64,000 nucleotides of DNA from Elusimicrobiota bacterium. Its GTDB lineage: Bacteria > Elusimicrobiota > Elusimicrobia > 2-02-FULL-39-32. The notes beneath the pieces are model-generated. The model did no database searches. It was not told where the DNA came from and saw nothing but the letters and a program-made list of their open reading frames with translations. The stretch is from assembly GCA_021730935.1 (NCBI GenBank), contig JAKFYJ010000006.1, positions 1 to 64,000 of the forward strand. The letters run 5' to 3'. This document shows, in pieces, positions 19,251 through 28,220 of this stretch; the stretch's first letter is position 1; the number at the start of each line of letters is the position of its first letter. The position numbers were made by a program, and so were the translations under genes.

Positions 19251-20171
19251 TCAGTCCTGGATGTATCCGGCTTTCTGGATGGTGGTTGGAGAAATGTTGA
19301 TGTGGAGGGAATTGGCGATTTTTCGGTTGACGCTGATTTCCTCTTTGGGCGGAAACTCGAGTTTATATTTTCCCGACCGGTCCGGATTTTTCAGCAGGTC
19401 ATTGGCGATGGCCGCCGTCCGTCTGCCGATTTCGGAATAATCCGCTTCCAGCGAAGCAAACGCACCTCTCTTCAGAAGGGCTCTTGAAGGCGTGATGAGG
19501 ACCAGGCTTTTGGAAATTGAAAACTCGATGATGTAATTGAAGGATTCGGGGTTCATGATCAGGGGGTCAAAGGTCATGAGGAACACGCCGGCCCCCTGGG
19601 CATACACCGTTTCGATGGATTGGCTCACCTCTTTCACGTTCCTGGGCCTTGCGATCTTTGCCTCAAGGTTCGCGTTTTTGGCAAGGTTTTCAATCTCTTT
19701 GCGGGTCTCCGTTTGCTGGTCCGCCCCGATGAGCAATCCCACATTTCCTTTTTCCGGAACCATTTCCCGAATCAAGTTGAAATAGGACTGAAGAGAACAG
19801 TCCAGGGAAACTCCCGGGACTTCCGAAAAAATGCCGTTGTTGGATTGGGAGATGACGCCGCTGACGATCAAAGGGATGTCGGAAATTTCCTGCTGGGCCC
19901 AGAGAGCCGCGGCGTTGCCGACCGCGATCACGAGGGAAGGATTGATCTTGCGGATGTCCGGAACAAGGCTGTCCCCGTTTTCCTGAAAAGCCATCTCGGA
20001 GATTTCTCCGGTGATTTTTTCTTTCAGCCCGGCATCAATCAGCTGATAGACCTTGTTGCGGTCGCTCATCAGGATCAGGGTTTTTGCGCCCAACGCTTCG
20101 CCGGGGGCGGACATCACCGCCGCGCATTGGATCAGGAAAAGGAAGGCGCAAAACTTTTTTAACTTCCCCAA
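19251..20171 (-). CDS. ABC-type substrate-binding-like periplasmic protein (paralog of 3313..4227)
   Basis: Shared blocks such as LIMNPE(T/S)F(K/N)YIIEFSISK, EADYSEIGRRTAAIANDLLK, EISVNRKIANS. Confidence 0.75.
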   Translation of the reverse strand: MGKLKKFCAFLFLIQCAAVMSAPGEALGAKTLILMSDRNKVYQLIDAGLKEKITGEISEMAFQENGDSLVPDIRKINPSLVIAVGNAAALWAQQEISDIPLIVSGVISQSNNGIFSEVPGVSLDCSLQSYFNLIREMVPEKGNVGLLIGADQQTETRKEIENLAKNANLEAKIARPRNVKEVSQSIETVYAQGAGVFLMTFDPLIMNPESFNYIIEFSISKSLVLITPSRALLKRGAFASLEADYSEIGRRTAAIANDLLKNPDRSGKYKLEFPPKEEISVNRKIANSLHINISPTTIQKAGYIQD

Positions 20172-20213
20172 GTTTTTTTCCCCATCCGCTCAGGAGTGAT
20201 TCCGCAGAAACCC

Positions 20214-22349
20214 TTAGGGCTGCTGATATCCCCCGAAATCCCAGGCCAGCTGAGCGAAGAATTCCTGGCCCGTCGTGAGACGCGTGTCCAGGGCGAGAGG
20301 CCAGTCTTTAGGTTCCTGCGCGAAAAGGTTTTTCCCGATGAAGGAAGCCCTCAATCCATAAGGCAAATGATAGCTGACATGCGTGTCCATATAGAAAGTG
20401 TCGGGCGTGACCGTGAAGGACAGTCTTTGTTTGTTCAGCGCGTGGTTGACTTCGCTTCGGAACCGGCCTGTCACGTTGACCATGAGTTTCTTCATCGGAT
20501 GCGCCGTGATCCCCGCGCCCAGCATGTGCCGGGCCGCGTTCGGCGGAGCTCCAAGCCCTCCGGTGATCGCAACGATGTCGGAAGTGTATTGCACGTCTTT
20601 ATAGCCGTAGTTGAGGTTCAGGGTCAGATATCGGTTGGGAACATATTCCGTCTCGAATTCGCCTCCCGCGATCAGGACGTTGGCAGGCAAGTTAATCCAG
20701 CGCTGGGCATTGGTCTGGTTGTTTGCGGGGCCGGTGGTCCTGGGAAGAGATCCGTCGGGGAGTCTGCCTCCAGGCAAAAGCGCCACAGTTTCCGCGGTGG
20801 TGAGCGTTTTCCTTTCGATCGCGTCCGTGACGACGCTGTAATATCCGTTGATTTTGGCGATGAATTTTTTTCCGAACCAATGATCGGCTCCGAGCGTGTA
20901 GGTGTTGATCTTTTCCGGTTTCAAGTCGGGGTTCCCCATCAGGAATCCGTTGGGTTGCCTCACATTGGCCGCGTTCGGTTCGTTGGGGTTCGTGGGGGCC
21001 AATTTCATGAACAGCTGAAGGTCATGGAATGTGGGCACGCGGGCGGCCTGCGAAAATCCGGCGCGGACCGTGGTCTTGTCGGTGGGAGTGTAAACCAAAA
21101 GCGCTCTCGGGTTTGTGGCGCTGCTCTCGTTGCTCCAATCACTCCGGTCATGGCGGATCCCCACCGTGGCTGAGAGGTCTTCGCGGATGGCGCGCACATA
21201 TTGCACGAATCCGGAATAGGTCCGGGCGTCCAGTCTGCCGGTCTGGAGCGTGCTCGCGTCCATGTGTTCCTGGTCATACATCACTTCGACTCCGGCGGTC
21301 ACTTTGTTCGCCTCGTTCGGGATCCAGTTCGCGTGGACGCGCTCATAAAAACGCTGGAAATATTCCTGGTCGTCCCGGGGGTTCACTGTGAGGAAAGATC
21401 CGGGGTTGTGGCAGACCATGCAGTTGGTTCCCCGGCGGGTCAGATAGCTCGTTTTGGCGTTCACGTTGATCGTGTCCGTGACGTCCTTTGAATAGTTCGC
21501 TCCGGCCAGAACAACATCTTGCCGGGTCTGCTTGGTGTTCCTGTTTCCGTCGGAGAGGAAAGGTTCGGATTCCGAGCCCATCCCGAACGCCGAAACTTCC
21601 CAATTTTTATATTTGGTGCTCGCGGCTCCGTTCCAGTTGTAAGCGGTGTTGTTGGTGACTTTCGTGAGTCCCAATTGACGGGAATAATCAACGGCTCCAA
21701 TGCCGTCGAATTCCCCTTTCACTCCGCCTCCGACGGCGGAATAGCGCTGATAGTTGCGGCCCAAATTCTGGTCGCTGGCGCGGGCGGCCACGGAACCGCC
21801 GTTCTTCATGTTTTTGCCTCTTTTGGTGATGATGTTGATGACGCCGTAAAATGCGTTGGGTCCATAAAGAGAAGAAATGGGTTCGCGGATCACTTCCACC
21901 TGTTCGATCATTTCGATGGGAACGGGGAATGAATTGTATCCGGGGTTGGCCGCAGAGCCCCCTTTGTCCGGGCTGTTATAAAGATATCCGTCGATCTGAT
22001 ACTGGATGCCTTCCTGAAAGGGACTTCCTCCGGCGCCGCGGATCAGGGTTGCCGAACCCATGGGGCCCATGCGCGTGTCCACTCCGGGGAGGAGCGCCAG
22101 CACCTGTTCGAGAGTGTTGGCTCCTGCTTCTTCAATCTGCTTGTGCGTGATCACGCTGACGGTCCCCGGAGTTTTGCTCACGGCGATCGGAGAAAGAGTC
22201 GCGGACTGAACGGTTTGTTTCGCCATGATGCTGAAAAGATCTTCGGCCGGAACTTCTTCGGCGAAGGCTTGGGCTGCGGGGAATGATATTAAGGAAATGA
22301 GGGACAAGGACAGGACGAGGCAGAGACATCTTTGAAACATTTTAATCAT
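20214..22349 (-). CDS. TonB-dependent receptor (start re-assigned to MIKMFQRCLCL, 27 codons inside the longest ORF)
   Basis: Plug domain VSVITHKQIEEAGANTLEQVLALLPGVDTRMG ... VEVIREPISSLYGPNAFYGVINIITKRG; signal peptide begins at the internal Met. Confidence 0.9.
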   Translation of the reverse strand: MIKMFQRCLCLVLSLSLISLISFPAAQAFAEEVPAEDLFSIMAKQTVQSATLSPIAVSKTPGTVSVITHKQIEEAGANTLEQVLALLPGVDTRMGPMGSATLIRGAGGSPFQEGIQYQIDGYLYNSPDKGGSAANPGYNSFPVPIEMIEQVEVIREPISSLYGPNAFYGVINIITKRGKNMKNGGSVAARASDQNLGRNYQRYSAVGGGVKGEFDGIGAVDYSRQLGLTKVTNNTAYNWNGAASTKYKNWEVSAFGMGSESEPFLSDGNRNTKQTRQDVVLAGANYSKDVTDTINVNAKTSYLTRRGTNCMVCHNPGSFLTVNPRDDQEYFQRFYERVHANWIPNEANKVTAGVEVMYDQEHMDASTLQTGRLDARTYSGFVQYVRAIREDLSATVGIRHDRSDWSNESSATNPRALLVYTPTDKTTVRAGFSQAARVPTFHDLQLFMKLAPTNPNEPNAANVRQPNGFLMGNPDLKPEKINTYTLGADHWFGKKFIAKINGYYSVVTDAIERKTLTTAETVALLPGGRLPDGSLPRTTGPANNQTNAQRWINLPANVLIAGGEFETEYVPNRYLTLNLNYGYKDVQYTSDIVAITGGLGAPPNAARHMLGAGITAHPMKKLMVNVTGRFRSEVNHALNKQRLSFTVTPDTFYMDTHVSYHLPYGLRASFIGKNLFAQEPKDWPLALDTRLTTGQEFFAQLAWDFGGYQQP

Positions 22350-22481
22350 TCGATTCACGCATTCCTCCTTGATTGCTTCATTGCGGCAATGTGATGCTGT
22401 GAATACATAAAAGTCAAAGTGCTGGGCCAATCATAGTAATTGACCTCGACGGTGTCAATAGATTATTTTGTGTTTTTGGGG

Positions 22482-23750
22482 TTATTTGGATTTTTCGTAT
22501 TGCAGGTCGCTTTGCACGCGCTGGAGGGCCTGGCTGATCTTGCGGGAGTTGGGGTCATATTGCACCGCGGCTTTCCATTCGCTGAAAGCTTCGCGGTAAT
22601 TCCTGAGAGAATAATAGACGAGTCCTTTCTGATAATGCGTTTCGGCTTTGCCGGTGTCTCGGGCGGCGACGGCGCGGTCCGCCTGCTCCTGCTTCTCAAC
22701 GACGCGCTGGATCACGGGACGGGTCACGATGACGGTCTTCTGCACGCCGGCCTGCTCCATGAGGTTTTGGATCATGGAGAGCACTCTTTGGTCCGAGGGG
22801 TCTTCCTTGAGGGCTCCGGTCAAAATTTGCAGGGCCTGATATTTTTTGTCGTCAACGGCCAGTCGCTCCGCTTTGGCAAGGAGACCTGTGATGAACTTGG
22901 TCCTCTGGCTCTGCTCGCCTTTCTGTTGAGCGATTTCCAGCCCTTTTGAAGCTTCGGCGCTGTTCGGGTTGATCTTGAGGGCTTCGTCGAAAAGTTTTTC
23001 CGCTTTTTCAATTTCCAGGGTTTCCAGCGCGGCATAAGCCTGTTTCAGCTTTTCTTTTTCTCCGAGGATCGCTTTGGCTTCGGAACTTGAAAGGAGTTTG
23101 TTCACTTCCGTGTCTGCGGGATGCTTTTCGACGTATTTCTGCCAGCTTTCCACGGAACCTTCCCAGTCGCCCACGTTCATGAGAGTGAAAGCTTCACGGT
23201 ATGTCGCGCGCGATTCTTCCGGGAGAGTTTCAATTTTCGAGTCCACTTTCTGGCTGGCGGACCGGAGGCGTTTTTCCACCTGATATTTTTTTTCCAGTTC
23301 CAAGCCCGGGAGCTGGAGGATGGAAATATAGATCTGGCAGGCAAGGAGATAAAATTTGCGCCGTTCCTGAAGCGCCGCGTCCTGGAGCCGGCGTTCGAGG
23401 AGCCGGGGCGACGCTTTCCGGAGAGATTTATACGCGAGCTCGACCGCATCCGCCCGCTCGTCGGGAGTGAACACGCTCCGCATCTGGCCCATCGACGCGG
23501 CGTTCGCGCTCATCATTTGAGCGATCTGATAAATCTGTTCGCGGGCGACGCCGTTGCCGGGGTCCCTGAGGAGGATGGCGGTCAGCTTGTCCATCGCGCC
23601 GGAATAATCCCCTTTGGCCAGAAGTTCATTGGCCTGCATGAAACTGCGGTTGAGGGACGTGGGAAGCTGAGACTCTTTCGCCGCGTTCACCATGGAATAG
23701 AGGGCGAGGGCCTGACAGAGGACGGCGAAGGCGACGAATATTTTCCGCAT
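22482..23750 (-). CDS. TPR-repeat secreted protein
   Basis: Signal peptide; multiple TPR-like units (EKAEKLFDEALKINPNSAEASKGLEIA...). Confidence 0.75.
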   Translation of the reverse strand: MRKIFVAFAVLCQALALYSMVNAAKESQLPTSLNRSFMQANELLAKGDYSGAMDKLTAILLRDPGNGVAREQIYQIAQMMSANAASMGQMRSVFTPDERADAVELAYKSLRKASPRLLERRLQDAALQERRKFYLLACQIYISILQLPGLELEKKYQVEKRLRSASQKVDSKIETLPEESRATYREAFTLMNVGDWEGSVESWQKYVEKHPADTEVNKLLSSSEAKAILGEKEKLKQAYAALETLEIEKAEKLFDEALKINPNSAEASKGLEIAQQKGEQSQRTKFITGLLAKAERLAVDDKKYQALQILTGALKEDPSDQRVLSMIQNLMEQAGVQKTVIVTRPVIQRVVEKQEQADRAVAARDTGKAETHYQKGLVYYSLRNYREAFSEWKAAVQYDPNSRKISQALQRVQSDLQYEKSK

Positions 23751-23755
23751 GAAAT

Positions 23756-24838
23756 TTATTCCTCTTTCTTCAGCTGGTCGGAGCAGAGTTTCATGTAGCG
23801 CGCGGCCATATAATGGTTCGGGTCCTGCTGGAGCACTTTGTCGAATTCGAGGATGGCGTCGGCGAAGCGGCCCGCGCGCATCAGGCGGATGCCTTCTTTA
23901 TAATGCCGTTTCGCGATGCCGCCGAAACGATAGGTCACGCCGAAACGGTGGACGGAAGTGAGGTTCTCATAAGGAACGAACGCATAATCAAATTTGAGGG
24001 ACTCGTTCCAGAAGAGGAGCCCGAAACCCATGGTGAAGTTGGGCGCGATGTCCTTGTCGCTCCTGTATCCGGCGCGCAGGGCCAGGAACCTGCGGGTGGT
24101 GACTTCTCCCCCCATGGCGAACCCGAGGTTTCCATCGGTGGGTTTGCGCATCTCAAAAGTTCCCACCAGGCGGCCGCCCCAATCGGTATAGGAGAGGCCG
24201 AGGTCATATTCGAGAGGGAGAGAGGTTGCTTCCGTGATGAAAGTGGCTTTTGTTCCCATGTTGCGGATGGCGGCGCCGGCGGCCACTTTGGACCACCACT
24301 GGGTTCCGGGGAGGCGATAGAGACCGCCGAGATCGAAACTATACGCGCTGGCGCTTGCGGCAACCAGATCTTCTCTCAGATATCTTGAAGTGATGCCGAA
24401 CTGCAGGTTCTGGCGGATGGTTTTGGCATAAGTAACGCCGAAAGCGGTGTCCGAAGGAGAGAGCATGGAGGTTCGTTTGTTGTTGCGGTCATAACCCTGG
24501 ATGTCGCCGTAGCTCACATTGTGATAGGTCAGGCCGAAGGCTCCGTATTTCGAGTGAGGATAAACATATCCCGCATATTGATATTTGATTTCTTCGAGAT
24601 ATTGGGTGTGGAGGAACCCGATTTCCTGCTGGGCCACGTCCGCGAGGGTGGCGGGATTATAGGAGGCGGAGTTGACGTCGCCGTCCACAGCCACGGCGCA
24701 GTTCGACATGGCCATTTGCCGGGCCCCCACGCCTATCTTAAGGAAGTTGAATCCCGTGGATCCTTTGCCGTCGGCCAGGACCGGCTCGGCATGGAACCCC
24801 AGGAGGAAAAGCAGGACGGCGGTGAATATCCGTTTCAT
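23756..24838 (-). CDS. PorV/PorQ-like (UPF0164-type) outer-membrane protein with C-terminal TPR
   Basis: GSTGFNFLKIGVGARQMAMSNCAVAVDGDVNSASYNPATLADVAQQEIGFLHTQYLEEIKYQ, typical PorV/PorQ-like N-terminus. Confidence 0.8.
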   Translation of the reverse strand: MKRIFTAVLLFLLGFHAEPVLADGKGSTGFNFLKIGVGARQMAMSNCAVAVDGDVNSASYNPATLADVAQQEIGFLHTQYLEEIKYQYAGYVYPHSKYGAFGLTYHNVSYGDIQGYDRNNKRTSMLSPSDTAFGVTYAKTIRQNLQFGITSRYLREDLVAASASAYSFDLGGLYRLPGTQWWSKVAAGAAIRNMGTKATFITEATSLPLEYDLGLSYTDWGGRLVGTFEMRKPTDGNLGFAMGGEVTTRRFLALRAGYRSDKDIAPNFTMGFGLLFWNESLKFDYAFVPYENLTSVHRFGVTYRFGGIAKRHYKEGIRLMRAGRFADAILEFDKVLQQDPNHYMAARYMKLCSDQLKKEE

Positions 24839-25176
24839 CGCACGATCACCAGTTTCCCTTTCTTTTCGTCGGACGCGCTCGTGATGACATAAAAATAAAC
24901 GCCGCTGGCAAGCTCGTTGCCGTCGCTCGCTTTCGCGTTCCAGGCATAAAGCCCCGTTCCGTCGCTGCTTTTGAGCGTGTGGATCAGGAGCCCGTCAGGC
25001 GTATAAATTTTGATGGTGGAATCGGAAGAGAGGTCGGTGAAGGTGATGGAGCTGTCGCCTCTGGAAGGCACGAACGGAACAGGAAAAGCGTGAGCGTTGG
25101 AGAGGGTGGTGGAAGCGCGGCTCCTCGAGGAAGGCGTGGACGAAACAAGAAGCGCCGTCAGGATGAATGCTCCCAT
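24835..25176 (-). CDS. Short secreted protein consisting of signal peptide plus FlgD/T9SS-like C-terminal domain
   Basis: STIKIYTPDGLLIHTLKSSDGTGLYAWNAKASDGNELASGVYFYVITSASDEKKGKLVIVR at the C-terminus. Confidence 0.75.
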   Translation of the reverse strand: MGAFILTALLVSSTPSSRSRASTTLSNAHAFPVPFVPSRGDSSITFTDLSSDSTIKIYTPDGLLIHTLKSSDGTGLYAWNAKASDGNELASGVYFYVITSASDEKKGKLVIVR

Positions 25177-25265
25177 CCTGAAGGTCTTCCTGATGAATAC
25201 TGCCCCCCGACTTTTTTTATTAATTAGAATCCCCCCGACATAACTCCAATTTATTTGTCTTTATA

Positions 25266-25330
25266 AGTATAAGGATATGCTGTAACGAATGTGTGTAAAT
25301 TTCGTAACAAATTTGTAACAATCTTGTAAC
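25266..25330 (-). promoter_or_regulatory. 11-bp-phased GTTAC repeat array plus -10 (TATACT), reading toward 25176
   Basis: +strand gtaac at 25326, 25315, 25304 and 25282 with a degenerate site at 25293; N10; agtata (25266-25271) = TATACT on minus strand. Confidence 0.75.
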
Positions 25331-25381
25331 AGGGAATTTGCAGGTTTTAAGGAGCCAGCGCGCCCAATGGTATCCAATCTC

Positions 25382-25519
25382 TCATCCCCCGAAGAACATC
25401 GTGAGGATGCTGGGCGCAAGCGTGACGAGCGCCAGCAGGAAAACTGCCGTCAAAGTCGGCCCCCAATTTCGTAACAGCGTCTCTGAATTTATTTCTATTT
25501 TTTTGTTTCCCAGGTTCAT
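25382..25519 (-). CDS. 45-aa predicted single-TM small protein
   Basis: MNLGNKKIEINSETLLRNWGPTLTAVFLLALVTLAPSILTMFFGG*; AAGGGGG Shine-Dalgarno-like sequence just upstream; below the ORF-track length cutoff. Confidence 0.55.
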   Translation of the reverse strand: MNLGNKKIEINSETLLRNWGPTLTAVFLLALVTLAPSILTMFFGG

Positions 25520-25585
25520 CTGCGCGTCCCCCTTTTGTTATTTTATAGTCGATAACCGCTTTGCCGCCGCGATAAAAATTGCCCA

Positions 25586-25614
25586 TTGACAATTCCCGGA
25601 TGTGCTGTTATATT
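25586..25614 (+). promoter_or_regulatory. Predicted sigma70-type promoter toward histidine kinase 25721
   Basis: TTGACA (25586-25591), 17-bp spacer, TATATT (25609-25614). Confidence 0.65.
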
Positions 25615-25663
25615 TCTGAAAGCAATTTGTAACAAGGCCTTTTTCATGGGTTCAATTACTTTA

Positions 25664-25717
25664 AGTATAAGGGGATGACGTAACGAATGTGTATAAATTT
25701 TGTAACAGTTTTGTAAC
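25664..25717 (-). promoter_or_regulatory. 11-bp-phased GTTAC repeat array plus -10 (TATACT), reading toward small ORF 25519; directly abuts the HK start codon
   Basis: +strand gtaac at 25713, 25702, 25680 and gtata at 25691; N10; agtata 25664-25669. Confidence 0.75.
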
Positions 25718-25720
25718 TTT

Positions 25721-27148
25721 ATGAAGCTCTGGTTCAAAGTCGCCTTCGCTTCGACAGCCCTGGTTTTGATCACCCTGGTGGCGGTCGGAGGCCTCTTGTT
25801 TTTCGCGGAAAAACGGCACCTCCTTTCCAACCAGTTGGAACAGCAGAAAGACTCCATCAACAACTTCGCCCAGGTCTGCGTGGAATCCGCGGCCGAGCAA
25901 AACGACATTATCCTCATTAATTATGTCCTTTCGCTCTCCAAAGCCCCCGGATTTCGATATGCCTATTTCCTCGATTCTCAAGGCAAGTTCGTTGCACACA
26001 ATGATCCTGCCAAACTGGGCCAAGTCACCCCCGATTCCAGGGCCCGCGCCACCAATGTCACGGAGTTCGTGAAACAGACCATTGTGGACAATGTTGAGGA
26101 AGTGATGACGCCGGTCGTTTATCAAGGAAAAAAAATCGGCGTGGCGGTGGTGGGTTATGACCAGAATTATTTCAAAAAACAGGTGGATGAGACGGTGCGC
26201 GCCACCGTGAAGCGCTTTTCCTATGTGAGCCTCATCGCCAACATCTTTGGTATTTTGGGGAGCATCATTTTCGCGCGCGGCGTCACCAAGCCTCTCGCGG
26301 AACTAACCAAAGCCACGCAGGAGATCGGCAAAGGCGAGCTCGGGCACCGCATCCCCATCAACGGCCAGGACGAGATCGGCGCCCTCGGGAAATCGTTCAA
26401 CGACATGGCGCAGAAACTGGAACAGCTGGACCAGATGAAAAACGATTTCGTCTCAAGCGTTTCTCACGAACTCCGTTCCCCGCTCACCGCGCTCAAAGGG
26501 TTCCTGCAGATGTTCCAGATGGGGCTGACCGGGCCCATGAACGACATGCAGAAAGAAAACCTCACGCTGATGCTCCAGTGCACGGACCGCCTTGGACGGT
26601 TCGTCAACAACATTTTGGATGTCGCGAAACTCGAAGCCGGCATGATGGATTTCACGATCCAGCCTCTGGACCCGAGAGCCGTTGCCGCTGAAATCACTGC
26701 GCTTTTCCAGCCCCAGGCAACGTCGGAAAAAATTAGGGTTTATCTTGAGGCACCGCAGACGGTTTCCAATGTCCAGGCCGATTCCGACAAACTCCGCCAG
26801 GTCTTCACCAACCTCGTCAACAACGCCATGAAGTTCACGCCCGAAGGCGGCGAGATCAAGATCTGGATCAAGGAAGAGCTGAAGACGGTGAAGATGGGCG
26901 TCAGCGACACCGGCGTGGGCATCCCCGCCAACGAGCTCCCCAAACTCTTCAACAAATTTGAACAGGTGAAAGCCACCAAGGAAAAAGCGAAGGGCCACGG
27001 CACGGGCCTGGGACTCACCATCGTGAAGCAGATCGTCGAAGGGCTGGGCGGAAAAATCGGCGTTGAGAGCGTGATGGGCAAAGGCACCACATTTTATTTC
27101 GTCCTGAACAAATCCACCGAAAAGGAGCTCGCGGCATCCAACGCATGA
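25721..27148 (+). CDS. Sensor histidine kinase (periplasmic sensor, HAMP, HisKA, HATPase)
   Basis: SSVSHELRSPLTALKGFLQM, NLVNNAMKFTPEGG, DTGVGI, GTGLGLTIVKQIVEGLGG. Confidence 0.94.
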   Translation: MKLWFKVAFASTALVLITLVAVGGLLFFAEKRHLLSNQLEQQKDSINNFAQVCVESAAEQNDIILINYVLSLSKAPGFRYAYFLDSQGKFVAHNDPAKLGQVTPDSRARATNVTEFVKQTIVDNVEEVMTPVVYQGKKIGVAVVGYDQNYFKKQVDETVRATVKRFSYVSLIANIFGILGSIIFARGVTKPLAELTKATQEIGKGELGHRIPINGQDEIGALGKSFNDMAQKLEQLDQMKNDFVSSVSHELRSPLTALKGFLQMFQMGLTGPMNDMQKENLTLMLQCTDRLGRFVNNILDVAKLEAGMMDFTIQPLDPRAVAAEITALFQPQATSEKIRVYLEAPQTVSNVQADSDKLRQVFTNLVNNAMKFTPEGGEIKIWIKEELKTVKMGVSDTGVGIPANELPKLFNKFEQVKATKEKAKGHGTGLGLTIVKQIVEGLGGKIGVESVMGKGTTFYFVLNKSTEKELAASNA

Positions 27149-27846
27149 GCCCATCGAACGGCGCGAAAAAAGTTTTGGTCGTGTCCACGCACCAGCCCAC
27201 GATCAATGAATTTTCCAAAATTCTGGAGCGCGGCGATTATTCCGTCGAGGTGGTGCAGTCCGGAGAGCGGGCCCTTGAAAAAATCTGGAGCGTTCCCCCG
27301 GTTTTGCTCCTCCTCCACCTTGAGCTTGAGGGGATCAGCGGGCTGGACGTGGTCCGCATCCTGCGCCAGGACGCGCGCACGCGCTCGCTCCCCATCATCA
27401 CATTTTCGAACCAGCCCAACCAGGCCACGATCCTGACCGCGTTCAACCTTGAAGTGGACGATTATCTCTCGAAGCCTTATCACCCCGAGGAAGTCCATGC
27501 CCGGATCAAGGCGGTCCTCAACCGCAAGAGTTCGAACATTTACAGGCCCGAAGACGTGCTGAAAAAAGGTAACATAGAAATCGCGCTCGGGTCGCGCCGC
27601 GTGCTTTGCGACAACAAGGAAGTGAAGCTCACGCCGAAAGAATTTGATCTCCTGACTTTGCTCCTGCGCAAAGAGGGCCGCGCTCTGGCCCGGACCTATC
27701 TTCTGGAAGCGATTTGGAACATGACGAGCAATGTGACCACCCGGTCGGTGGACATGCTGGTGGCGCGCCTGCGGAAAAAACTAAAAAAGGACGGAAGTCT
27801 CATTGAGACTGTGTCAGGTTATGGCTATAGAATCCCTGCAGAATAA
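27145..27846 (+). CDS. OmpR/PhoB-family response regulator with degenerate receiver (pseudo-receiver)
   Basis: Winged-helix C-terminus (VKLTPKEFDLLTLLLRKEGRALAR...SVDMLVARLRKKL...GYGYRI); receiver has VLVVSTH and LLLLHLELEG in place of VDD and LLD. Confidence 0.9.
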   Translation: MSPSNGAKKVLVVSTHQPTINEFSKILERGDYSVEVVQSGERALEKIWSVPPVLLLLHLELEGISGLDVVRILRQDARTRSLPIITFSNQPNQATILTAFNLEVDDYLSKPYHPEEVHARIKAVLNRKSSNIYRPEDVLKKGNIEIALGSRRVLCDNKEVKLTPKEFDLLTLLLRKEGRALARTYLLEAIWNMTSNVTTRSVDMLVARLRKKLKKDGSLIETVSGYGYRIPAE

Positions 27847-28216
27847 AAAGAGAATCCTGATCGTTGAGGACGATTTTGCCCTCCGGAGCATGCTGGCGCT
27901 CCTGATGCAAAGTCTTGGATATGAAGTGTTCCAGGAGGAAAACGGCGGCGCGGCCGTCCAGAAAATTCTGGACCTCCGCCCCGACATGATCCTGATGGAC
28001 GTGAACCTGCCCGGGATGAAGGGGACCGAGATCTGCGGGATCGTGAAAAAAGACGTGCGCGTCAAAGACATCCCCATCCTGATCATGACCGGCGAGTTCC
28101 GCGAGACCGACGACAAGCTCAGGGGTTTCATGCAGGGCGCCGACGATTACATTTTAAAACCCGTGGACATCAGCATCCTCTCGGCCCGGGTGAAGGCGAT
28201 GCTGGCGAACCGGTGA
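27821..28216 (+). CDS. Stand-alone receiver-domain response regulator
   Basis: RILIVEDDFALR, ILMDVNLPGMKG, ADDYILKPVD; start chosen at MAIESL. Confidence 0.9.
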   Translation: MAIESLQNKKRILIVEDDFALRSMLALLMQSLGYEVFQEENGGAAVQKILDLRPDMILMDVNLPGMKGTEICGIVKKDVRVKDIPILIMTGEFRETDDKLRGFMQGADDYILKPVDISILSARVKAMLANR

Positions 28217-28220
28217 GCGA

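Noticed and set aside
20196-21173. 325-aa plus-strand ORF
   Set aside because: Antisense of TonB receptor 20214..22349
25338-25592. 83-aa plus and 81-aa minus ORFs in the 25.3-25.6 kb intergenic region
   Set aside because: No RBS or domain pattern; the 45-aa minus ORF in another frame has a Shine-Dalgarno-like sequence and a clear TM helix
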